From NCBI GenBank assembly GCA_905206805.1, contig CAJLIR010000011.1, positions 1 through 43,065 of the forward strand: 43,065 bases of DNA, in the 5' to 3' direction. Positions 22,101 to 28,576 of this stretch are shown here, piece by piece. Source of the stretch: an uncultured Caryophanales bacterium. Its GTDB lineage: Bacteria; Bacillota_I; Bacilli_A; RF39; UBA660. Made by a program: the position numbers and the translations under genes. The notes under the pieces are model-generated. The model ran no database searches and was not told where the DNA came from. It was given only the letters and a program-made list of their open reading frames with translations. Each line of letters begins with the position of its first letter. The first letter of the stretch is position 1.

Positions 22101-25100
22101 TTTACCAATTACACTATTCCATGTAGAATCATTCCATTTTTCTATTGTAGCCTGTGCAACACCATTACTATCTACTTTAATTTTTACGATTACTTCTCTT
22201 ACAGATGTGCTGTAAGTTTCTGGAACTTTCTCTTCTATTATTCTATAACGATACATTGTATTATATGCTACTTTAGTTTTAATATCAATATTTCCTTCTC
22301 CTACTATATCAACAGTTTTAGAACTAAGTATATCTTTATCATTTATACCATTCCAAATATCAATATCTGGATTTATTTCTTCTATTTTAAAAGTAATTCC
22401 ATCAGTTAATTTTAAATTATTTAAGAAATTACGTTTTTCTATATTAAAGCTAATATCTGTTACTGGTTCTATTTGTAATGTTTCAAAGTCATCATCATCT
22501 TGAGCACCAGGATAATAACTTAAATTTTCTTTATCTAATACATTTTCTTTATAATAATTATCCAAATTCAATGTATTTTTAATTGTATCTGGTAAAGAAT
22601 CTCTATCTGTATTTTTTGTTTCTCCATAATATTCACCATATTTGTTGCCTCTTTCATCCTCATGTGCTGTAATTTCTGCTCTGTTTGTTAAATATTTTAT
22701 AGTATATCCTGAATCTTCTGTTACTTTACATTTCAATTTAACATCTGCAAACCAACCTGTTGTTTGTAATCCAACTAATTGTTCCATAAGTTGATTTTTT
22801 TCCAATTCTGTATTTTTTAAGTAGTTTGTTTTTAAAGTTGTTGTTCCATCATTATTTTTAGTTACTTTCCAATCATAGTTTACTCCATCAACTTCTGATG
22901 AATAAAACTCTAATCCTTTTGGTAAGTAATCTGTAATTTCGGCAACCTTACCTTTAATATCACTTTCATTGTATACTCTTATTGTATATGTTACAATATC
23001 TCCATTTTTTACAGTAACAGCATCTTTTTTATGATAATAATTAGCTGTTCCTTTTGAATTTAATGCAACTTGTGATGTAATACTAAAAGTTGGAACTCTC
23101 GAATTTTCTTTAGTTAATTCTGTATCATTTACATTAGTAATAAACTTTCTTAAAGCCAAATCAAATGTATCTGTATTTTTATTTGCAACTGTAACTACTA
23201 TTTCGTTATTTTCTTTTTTAACAGTTACTTTATCTTCAGTACCTTCTCCTACATTATCATAACGTTTTAATTCTTCAACTTCATGTCCATTTTTATTTGA
23301 TATTTCATATACACTCATTGCTCCTATCTCAGCTGATGATTTTCCTTCTTTGTCTACATTAACTACAATAACCATATTATCTACGACTTTTTTATGTTTG
23401 TCTGGAGCTTTCATCTCTCGTATATTATAAGCATATCCTCTACCAACATCTACTCCTGTTGCTTTTATTATCGCACCACCTATTGGTATAGTAATATTAC
23501 CATCAGAATCTTTACTTATTTCATTTCCATTACTATCAACAATACTCGTTATTTTACTATCAGAAACAGGTTCAATATTAAATACTGCTCCTTCTAATTC
23601 TTCTCTTGTAATATTATCAACTTTCTTTAATTTAAACTCTATATCTGTTATTGGTTCTATTTTTACAGTTTCTTTATCATCATCATCTTCATATCCTGGG
23701 TAATATTCATTTGAATCATATGTGATATTTGAATCGTAATCTAACATATCTGCTGAATGTTCTGCTTTTACATTGTTTGGTTTAGAATCTCTATCTGTAA
23801 CATTTAGTACAGTTTCATTTCCATTATCATCAATACTTACAGCCTTATCTTGTGTAATTTCTGCTCTATTTGTTAAATATTGCACTTCATATTTTGGATC
23901 ATTTACCACCTTACATTGTATTTGAACACTAGTCTTCCATGTTGTAGTTGGACTATTAAGTAAATAGTTTTGTAATTGATTTTCATTTAATAAAGTATTT
24001 GCAAGTTTAGTAGTCTTTACAGTAGTTGTTCCATCACTGTTTTTAGTTCCAGACCAACCATTGTTTCTATTAAAGTCGTTATTAATGTATTCTAAACCAC
24101 TTGGTAAGTAATCTGTTATCTCTGTTGCATATCCCTTTACAAATCCTTCATTGTAAACACTTATTGTATAAGTTATAATATCATCTTTTTTAACAGCTAC
24201 TGCTTCTTTTGTATGATAATATCCTGCTGTTCCATTTCGCTTCCACATTACTAATGAAAATACATTTAAGTCTGGTATTCTGTTTTTCACTTCACTAGTT
24301 ATGCCATCCCTTTCAATTCCTGTTATATATTTTCTTAAAGCTAAATCAAATCCCTTTTCTTCATTTGCAATTCTTATATTTATGTTATTTCCTTCTATAG
24401 CAAATCTATAAAATTCTGAAACATCACTTCCATTTTCTGCATTATATAATATTCTTGTTCTTGCAGTATCAAAGCTTCCATCTTCATTTATAGTTACTTG
24501 TATATATATTGGAATATCTATTAATATGTTAAATCCATCTGGTGCCTCTGTTTCTTGTAATTTATATAAATAAGTACTTCCTATTTTACAATTATCTCTA
24601 CTAATAATTTGCATTTGACTATTTCCAGTTGTTATTGGGGCTAAATTATTTATTACTTCATCCATGTTATCTGGATTAACTTCTGCTAAAGTAAATTTAG
24701 CTCCATTTAATGCTGTTGGAGTATTATCATCTAATTGTTTTTTACTAACTTTTAGTAAATTAATACTAAAGTTTGTTGTTTGCTTTACAAATACAGTTTC
24801 TTTATCGTCATCATCGTCATATCCTGGATAATATTTATTTGAATCATATGTAATACTTGAATCATAATTTAACATATCTGCTACATGTTTATCTTTTACA
24901 TCTTTTGGAGTAGAATCTCTATCTAATCCTTCTCTTTGTACATTTCCATCTTCGTCTATATGAGCTGTAATTTCTGCTCTATTTGTTAAATATACTGTTT
25001 GATTTGTATTTTGTAAATTAACTTTACATTTTACTTTTACATCTGCATATCCATCATTTTTAAACACGTCATAACTTTCTGCTGCCACAATAAAATTTTT

Positions 25101-28100
25101 ATCTGCTAAATATGATGTTTTTATTTCTTTTCCATTTGTTCCTTCTACAACACTCCAGCCATAATTTATTCCATCAACTTCTGATGAATAAAATTCTAGT
25201 CCTTCAGGTAAATAATCTGTTATTTCTGTCGCTTTTCCCGCTTTTTCTCCTTCATTATATACTCTTATTGTGTATGTAATAACATCACCATTATTAACTT
25301 CAACAGCTTCTTTTGTATGTTTGTATAATGCTGTATTTCTTAATAATAATTCTGCATATGATTGTTCATCAACATTTGGAACTCTATTAGTTATTCCTTC
25401 ATCATTTACACCTGTTATAAATTTTCTTAAAGCTAAATCAAATTTTTTATTTTTTCTTACAGTTAAAGAATCATAATCGTCATCATCTTCCTGACCATAG
25501 AAGACATAATAACCATTTTTATCCATATCATTAATGTTATATTTCGTTACATAATTTTCCCACGCAGCTATAGTTGGAAGTTTAACACTACCATTTTGTT
25601 TTGTTCCAGAATCCACATCTTTTGTTAGAGTAGCTCCACTAGTTTGATACTCATTTATTTCTGCAATATTAACAAGTCTTTTATCTGGTTTTGCATCATC
25701 TTTTACTTTACATCTAACATCTACAAATGCACAATTTGGATCTACATCATATTCTTGCATTTGTTTAGTATATTTATCTATAAATCTATTTTTCAAATAT
25801 GTAGTTGTTAATGTTGTAATTTTAGTTTCATTATTTGTTTCAGCTGTCCATCCATAGCTTTTATTTAATTCATCATCTGGTAAAAACTCTAATTCTTCTG
25901 GTAGATAATCTTTAATTTCACTTGCTGTTGCATCTACAGAACCTTCATTAAAAATATATATACGATATGTAACAATATCACCTTGAGTTGCATATAATAC
26001 ATATTTATTTATATGATAATTTGCTGTAGTTTCACCTTGTTTTAATGGTGTAACATCTATTTCTCCTAATCTTTTATAATTTGTATCTCCGATACTAATT
26101 ATTGATTTCTTTAATGCTAAATCAACTATTTTATTTACTTTAACTTTTTCAAAATCATCATCATCTTGTTGCCCTGGATAATTTGCTGGCTCAGATTTTT
26201 GTTTTCCATCTTTTCCCCAATAATTTTCTAAGCTTGTCTTTTCAGATGGTACTGTTACATTTCCTTGTATAGAATCTCTATCCACTTTTGCTTTATTTGC
26301 TTCTATAAAATTAGATCCATCCATATAACCATATTTTGTTATTTCTGCAATATTAGTTAATACTCCTGATGCACCGTTTTTTACTATCAATTCTACTTCC
26401 ACACTTTTAGAATTTGCTGTCAAAGATGCTTGATTTGTAAGTTTTGCTATTTTATTATTTGCCAATCTTTCTGTTGTAATATATTTAACATTATCAAGTT
26501 CTGTATCTGGTATCTTAGAATATTTTAATTTTCTAAATTCTGTTGAATTTAAGAAGTTTGCTACCAACTGCTCTCTACCATTAGGATTTTCGGCAAGATA
26601 CTTCATGTTTGATGTTAATCCATTAATATCTGGTTCTCTTCCAAGTATAACATTATATAATAAAGTTATATACTTTTTATTTGTTAGTTTACTTGTATTA
26701 TTTTTTCCCTCTGTACTATTAATAATATCAGAAATTGTTTTTTCAATTGTTATTCTACCTGCTCTAAAACTATTCCAATAGGTCAAAACATCTGGATTCT
26801 TTTTTAATTGTTCTTCTGTTTCTTTTCTATTTAATACTTGTTTGTATAATTTCGCAATAAGCTTTTTAGAATCTTCGTCATTCCATTTAGCTTCACTACC
26901 ATCGCTGGTATATAATCTCCAATTGTTTTTAGCATTTACATCACTTGAAATATTAAATTTTAGTCCATCTGGTAGATAATCAGTTATCTCTTTTGCATAT
27001 CCATCTAAATCTTTACTTTCATTAAATATTTTGATTTCATATTTTACTGAATCGCCAATATCTACACTAACTGGAGTTTTTCTCATATTATATGTAGCAT
27101 CTACTGATGTATTATTTAATAAGCCATTTGCATCAATGTTAAGACTTCTTACATTGGAATCTACATTTACACCATTTATTTGTGTTATTTGTTTTTTTAA
27201 TGCTAAGTCTAAATATCCAGAAAAATAATTACTATCAAAATCAACAGAGCTTCTCTCTGGATCTCTTGAATACGTAGTTATTGGTTGTCTACCATTATTA
27301 TTATCCCAATACATAGTAACACCTGTTTTATAAGATTTAACAGATACACTTCCTTTAATATTATATTTTGTTCCCTTAGATAATGTCTTATTTAATTTTA
27401 TATAAAAAGTTCCATTGTACTTATTATATTCATCTATTTTTTTACCACTATTATCAACAATAGTATATCCACCATCAATACCACTAAAGTTTTCTACATT
27501 AATTTTATTTATTTTACCATTACTGTTATTTAATTTAAATGGTCCTATTTTTCCATCACTACTTAATTTTAAACCACTTTCTTCATCTTCAGTAACAGTA
27601 ACTATGTCTGTACCATCAGAACTATAATTTGTATTATCTTCCATTCCTTTTGTTAATGCATTATACATTGCAAGTTGATTTGTTGAGAAACCACTTATTG
27701 AAAGACCTGCCCCTTGTATTTTATTCCATATTATCATTTGTTGTACTTCAAATATTTCTTTTTCGGTCAAATTATCAATATTTCCACTATATCCATATTT
27801 ACTAATTAATAAATTTATATTTTTCTTATACATAGTTATTTCATTAGGTAAATCAGCTCCATAAACACTATCATTTATCGGCTGAAATACTACAACCATA
27901 TTGTCAAAAAACCATTTTAATTTATTATATATACTAGATTGATACCAGCTATATGCAGAGCCTTTATTTGTTATTCCACTTGGAATACCCTTTCCATATG
28001 CCATACAATACCCATCATATAAATTTCTATTAACTATAAAGTTTCCCATATAGAAGTTTTGAAACTTATATCCATTTCGATTTAATGATAATGATATTGA

Positions 28101-28259
28101 AGCTTTAATTTGTTCTTCTTCACTCAAACTAACTATATCTGTTGTAATATCAGATTTGCTACTTCTAGCACATATAAAGATATATGTACCAACAATAACT
28201 GTAATAATAGCTAAAATCATTACAATAAATAAAATTGCTTTTCTTTTTGTCTTCTTCAT
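13116..28259 (-). CDS. 5047-residue thioester-domain adhesin with 27 repeat modules
   Basis: Starts at ATG 28259 with GGGAGAG 7 bases upstream. In order: Lys-rich N-terminus and TM segment (about 8-30); thioester domain with Cys85 (GYCMAYGKG) and Gln174 (VQQMIIW); a beta domain with GPFKLNN and RQPITTYSRDP; two DUF11-like modules, the first with a DUF4214-like insertion (about residues 460-590, LLYNVILGREPDINGL); a third DUF11-like module. Then SpaA-like and DUF11-like modules alternate twice, a block of 16 more SpaA-like modules follows (18 in total), and four DUF11-like modules end the array (nine in total). A V-T-T-G, TM helix and KKDKK tail close the protein. Each DUF11-like module ends in an acidic linker such as YPGYDDDDD. 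SpaA-type modules often form Lys-Asn isopeptide bonds; here this is inferred. Roughly 5000 codons contain no CGG in frame. Confidence 0.92.
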   Translation of the reverse strand: MKKTKRKAILFIVMILAIITVIVGTYIFICARSSKSDITTDIVSLSEEEQIKASISLSLNRNGYKFQNFYMGNFIVNRNLYDGYCMAYGKGIPSGITNKGSAYSWYQSSIYNKLKWFFDNMVVVFQPINDSVYGADLPNEITMYKKNINLLISKYGYSGNIDNLTEKEIFEVQQMIIWNKIQGAGLSISGFSTNQLAMYNALTKGMEDNTNYSSDGTDIVTVTEDEESGLKLSSDGKIGPFKLNNSNGKINKINVENFSGIDGGYTIVDNSGKKIDEYNKYNGTFYIKLNKTLSKGTKYNIKGSVSVKSYKTGVTMYWDNNNGRQPITTYSRDPERSSVDFDSNYFSGYLDLALKKQITQINGVNVDSNVRSLNIDANGLLNNTSVDATYNMRKTPVSVDIGDSVKYEIKIFNESKDLDGYAKEITDYLPDGLKFNISSDVNAKNNWRLYTSDGSEAKWNDEDSKKLIAKLYKQVLNRKETEEQLKKNPDVLTYWNSFRAGRITIEKTISDIINSTEGKNNTSKLTNKKYITLLYNVILGREPDINGLTSNMKYLAENPNGREQLVANFLNSTEFRKLKYSKIPDTELDNVKYITTERLANNKIAKLTNQASLTANSKSVEVELIVKNGASGVLTNIAEITKYGYMDGSNFIEANKAKVDRDSIQGNVTVPSEKTSLENYWGKDGKQKSEPANYPGQQDDDDFEKVKVNKIVDLALKKSIISIGDTNYKRLGEIDVTPLKQGETTANYHINKYVLYATQGDIVTYRIYIFNEGSVDATASEIKDYLPEELEFLPDDELNKSYGWTAETNNETKITTLTTTYLKNRFIDKYTKQMQEYDVDPNCAFVDVRCKVKDDAKPDKRLVNIAEINEYQTSGATLTKDVDSGTKQNGSVKLPTIAAWENYVTKYNINDMDKNGYYVFYGQEDDDDYDSLTVRKNKKFDLALRKFITGVNDEGITNRVPNVDEQSYAELLLRNTALYKHTKEAVEVNNGDVITYTIRVYNEGEKAGKATEITDYLPEGLEFYSSEVDGINYGWSVVEGTNGKEIKTSYLADKNFIVAAESYDVFKNDGYADVKVKCKVNLQNTNQTVYLTNRAEITAHIDEDGNVQREGLDRDSTPKDVKDKHVADMLNYDSSITYDSNKYYPGYDDDDDKETVFVKQTTNFSINLLKVSKKQLDDNTPTALNGAKFTLAEVNPDNMDEVINNLAPITTGNSQMQIISRDNCKIGSTYLYKLQETEAPDGFNILIDIPIYIQVTINEDGSFDTARTRILYNAENGSDVSEFYRFAIEGNNINIRIANEEKGFDLALRKYITGIERDGITSEVKNRIPDLNVFSLVMWKRNGTAGYYHTKEAVAVKKDDIITYTISVYNEGFVKGYATEITDYLPSGLEYINNDFNRNNGWSGTKNSDGTTTVKTTKLANTLLNENQLQNYLLNSPTTTWKTSVQIQCKVVNDPKYEVQYLTNRAEITQDKAVSIDDNGNETVLNVTDRDSKPNNVKAEHSADMLDYDSNITYDSNEYYPGYEDDDDKETVKIEPITDIEFKLKKVDNITREELEGAVFNIEPVSDSKITSIVDSNGNEISKDSDGNITIPIGGAIIKATGVDVGRGYAYNIREMKAPDKHKKVVDNMVIVVNVDKEGKSSAEIGAMSVYEISNKNGHEVEELKRYDNVGEGTEDKVTVKKENNEIVVTVANKNTDTFDLALRKFITNVNDTELTKENSRVPTFSITSQVALNSKGTANYYHKKDAVTVKNGDIVTYTIRVYNESDIKGKVAEITDYLPKGLEFYSSEVDGVNYDWKVTKNNDGTTTLKTNYLKNTELEKNQLMEQLVGLQTTGWFADVKLKCKVTEDSGYTIKYLTNRAEITAHEDERGNKYGEYYGETKNTDRDSLPDTIKNTLNLDNYYKENVLDKENLSYYPGAQDDDDFETLQIEPVTDISFNIEKRNFLNNLKLTDGITFKIEEINPDIDIWNGINDKDILSSKTVDIVGEGNIDIKTKVAYNTMYRYRIIEEKVPETYSTSVREVIVKIKVDSNGVAQATIEKWNDSTWNSVIGKKYTYITDKGNNNILLTVKNEPIAKYNLKLIKVNEATGKQITDKTDFSVLDKDQIYHRVSTGLGYTGMIANDIKITTDKGEDTYVISEITPPEGYIKITDFDLIIRLKKGISSDRSNYAITKYEKILSQRSASASTEKQREILEKATIEPDKNDANTIIVSFPNEKLEGKYYLNLNKVDTDGNTINDKEATFIVNGDEKVTKKGFLSIDEGKGFDITSKNQNDKYVINESLAPEGYFKFEGKITLDVKVKEQDGAYKLDSNKTTLIVEENGTTYQVSKNDDSKQVMFTINEDTGHINIKVKNPKLTGKYKIQVKKRDANNPSQAIQGVVFNGLNPKQISTGDKVTAGDEGIAVLWDEVEISKPNSNGDIYTIKEKSVPEGYTKIEDHQLIVRVKTGVSDDGKSYVVKDATVSINQMKSSENTKQESEMLEKGLDIKVDDKTQTITVTVPNQKTTKYNLEINKVDAEVSSEYLNKARFTINGPNGNIQTDKALQRTTDDEPTGRFVKEESGVRVNKTYTYTIEETYAQDLYENVFKDFRIKLEVAIDKNGKVDKENTVVKVEPKDLNNTSGLAKAVDMVKDGLSINEETNTVTLNIKNPQTTRDYSLSLFKHELGDKNKEISGVKFNIERKQRDDDGWTVINDSLITDSSKEEKIDSQEKVKLGTTYYYQVEEKEKPNKNYVNKIKKAVLKIVVDEDGTVKGEIISVVEEGKTETTKYDANTYGKYIELVKDSGNENKFVLKIANSISYHMTLRKRADNKSTTDITGCKILEGGTFKIDKISRNSRGQISTTEIYKGSATWDFADIEAVPNSVYEYYIQETNAPEGFNNDFENIKVHLTIRIDANGNVADVGRNGTNVDFESVDGTQLQDKIKTLLYSKCVLEVEDNTITINMKDSEIVKEPEKYGFQIVKVDKDNVEKKLEGVEFRVRMRAGNAADWIAYDTNSDEPGTQNPVTNSNGVINIQDIELVTGGKDIFQLDEVKGKDGYKLLSGVTVQVTIDLNGVTNVKQITEDHIKVELIGENAASYPEGYMTTNITNDGMIQIIVPNQETNFEFVLNKKDEKGNLITADRSENGKLDGAAIRVREQESDKIIVPDVILEDGTTSRTISCMQNKTYTYLIDETQNKTGYKNCISGYFVVLQVVTDEKGEVKDTNPDDPNDTNYTRVSIVKVNPHTPVTEEEAKSCVSVSVGWVNGKRQVTLDIKNPFVYNLKLKKVDSNKKELDKAVLKATIKGGNTYTMNKVSNMEIPQIEIADNETQTWYIREENVEAPYYNILGSNKYIQIDVTRVSGTLKVKDYAIYDNESGMVSKNNEIYKYINVEDPVVVGSEYIINVTIENPMQYKYKLTKTKTDPNKTELGGATVKVNEKTVIDGGNSSYEVSEIVKLGEERHYMISETSTTANHVNILENKFAVVLVRMSEQGEISVVQKLIYEITSVGAVLLPQTDEVYDYLTIDITRGSDGIQVVDIKLENPAKYKFELTKVKSDEEKTELSGAVLTVNGKEAISDGKSKYNITEKINIGQTKSYIIKESSTITNHINVLKDKFIVLVVRLDEQEKLSIVTQSAFDISSGTAVTASPDVWNYVDVYFEEENGVQILKVDVVNPVEYKFKVMKTKSDKASTPLSGATITINGEPLIKDGLSSYEITKSIKIGEKQTFYVRENATKPGYKNILENKYLLFNIVLTEDEKIEIESKAIFDTSGKVPTVVSSDDPVYNYVDVYMSADSNGVQTVNIKIINPLETKFRLVKVTSDGKTELNGAKVTVNGDEVIKNGNSSYETTETMKIGDTRVYNIDELETVAGHINILENKQLVVITRMYEDEKLHIVDTMIIDKKTRKTLEDSRPEYKYITTNITTENEVQTVQVNIINPEEYNFKLYKVDKDTNEKMNEVFFDIKVVDEQNNEVELKDSKTFEPKSLKTLKTTNISGVDGVISIDNILIEKPGTYDFIIKEYSPELYIENGEIRVRVFITNENGSYKVSNMRIIEGEDSVEFANSKVIEDESETVEVQVNNERIKGKYDLVINKLDNYTKKLLDGSKFNITVERDGKESELYKSNDDVKSKDVIIPSEVEVKNGNLVIRDIRIEKPETYIIKIKETKAPETYLELEEEIKLKVTTGIEGEGKEARYVIKDVEMISGDNNGLVTKSNVENKIQLDVQNEQFDLSLRKSITEVIANEGKEDERVTKIDNRIPDPQTDGLKNKTATTAVYNHTKQPIRVYAGNTVIYTLRVYNEGQVDGYAEEVTDHLPEYLEFVNDEFNSSYGWLLDEKDKSLRTIKTNYLSKAVNAEDNLIKAFDRERGKLDYKEIKIKCKVKSNVPVKEKLTNIAEITKYIGKNGRQVKDRDSFKNVELPTDDKLSSYKDDEINKSYVPGQEDDDDFEKVLVEEFDLALRKYITKVDNKEITDRVPVFKIDENGNYVYNHTKEPVLVGDSDVVTYNIRVYNEGTVAGYAEEVEDDIPEGLVFLPDNETNQKFGWKMLDANKQETNDPKEAKYIRTKYLSSANKDNLLKAFDKNSMSEPDSKFVQVAFKVDVPDATDEIIINKAQITDDKDEDGKDVTDKDSTPNKWIDGEDDQDIEKIKLTYFDLALRKFITKVNDTEVTDRVPVFKVDENGKYVYEHTKEPVIVNNTNVVTYTLRVYNEGTREGYAKEIKDDIPQGLEFLPDNELNKEYRWIMLDEEGNKTDDVTKAKYITSDYLSKEQEKTEGENLLKAFDKEAYDAGKITEPDYREVKVAFKVTEPNTSDRIIINQAQISDDSDEDGNEVTDKDSTPNEWIEGEDDQDIEKIKVQYFDLALRKWVTKAIVTENGKETVTETGHKAEDDPEEVVKVDLKKSKIKDVVVKFEYQIRVTNEGQIAGSVEEISDYIPEGLKFVAADNPLWKEVDGKVVTDQLAGQIMQPGESKEVTILLTWINREDNMGLKINVAEISKDYNEYGTPDIDSTPNNKVPGEDDIDDAPVMLTVTTGQEAIYVGLSIAVLIVIAIGSYEIKRFVVKKDKK
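13218..14068 (-). repeat. 851-bp block identical to 8174-9024
   Basis: Second copy of the C-terminal module block shared with the adhesin at 8084-12071. It begins at the V-T-T-G codons and ends at a first mismatch at 14069; similarity continues at a lower level beyond. Confidence 0.9.
26460..26880 (-). other. DUF4214-like insertion in the first DUF11-like module
   Basis: The region encodes LIAKLYKQVLNRK, YITLLYNVILGREPDINGL and VANFLNSTEFRKL. These fit the DUF4214 pattern (Y...LGR.PD..GL...., then F..S.EF), a helical domain found in secreted and surface proteins. It interrupts the segment between the usual 'DYLPDGLKF...W' half and the 'NIAEIT' half of the module, so it is an insertion rather than a separate module. 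Confidence 0.65.
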
Positions 28260-28364
28260 AACATTACTCTCCCTTTTTTTATAATTAATTTTATTTAAAT
28301 ATTTTTTTTTAATCTGGTCAATATGCCATAGATACCACTTTTTCTTTAAGCAATAAAATCACTA

Positions 28365-28370
28365 TACGGA
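28365..28370 (-). promoter_or_regulatory. TCCGTA leader element
   Basis: TCCGTA on the minus strand, 106 bases upstream of the start at 28259, like the copies at 7837 and 12183. Function unknown. Confidence 0.3.
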
Positions 28371-28471
28371 TGATTATTTTTTATGTTTTATAATTTTTAT
28401 ATTAATTTTAAATTACACTTTAGTAACAAGTTTGTAATATTAATATTATTCAATTATTTATTCATACTTTT

Positions 28472-28488
28472 TGTAATATTTTTGTAAA
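28472..28488 (+). promoter_or_regulatory. WalR-like box
   Basis: The plus strand reads TGTAAT-ATTTT-TGTAAA, a full match to TGTWAH-N5-TGTWAH. Its first 16 bases equal those of the box at 7934. It lies about 213 bases upstream of the start codon. Confidence 0.5.
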
Positions 28489-28495
28489 ATTCGCA

Positions 28496-28525
28496 CAAAA
28501 AAAAGAAGAGGTATAAACCCCTCTT
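28496..28525 (-). terminator. Intrinsic terminator after the 28577-33043 adhesin
   Basis: The minus strand carries AAGAGG, an 8-base loop, CCTCTT, then C and eight T. It lies about 50 bases after the stop codon. Confidence 0.8.
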
Positions 28526-28576
28526 TTAAACGAGTTTTTATATCTCTTCCCTATTTATAGTACTTTGTTTATTTTA

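Larger units (their letters stand above)
28260..28495 (-). promoter_or_regulatory. Leader and promoter region of the 5047-residue adhesin
   Basis: No gene is visible. Toward the start codon it holds a WalR-like box (28472-28488), a second imperfect pair AGTAAC-N5-TGTAAT on the plus strand (about 28423-28438), a TCCGTA element (28365-28370) and an AT-rich leader with a GGGAGAG ribosome site. ATATTGAC occurs in this leader and in the one at 12072-12180. Confidence 0.5.

Noticed and set aside
13116..28259. LPXTG sorting motif
   Set aside because: I found no LPXTG near any C-terminus; only V-T-T-G precedes the TM anchors.
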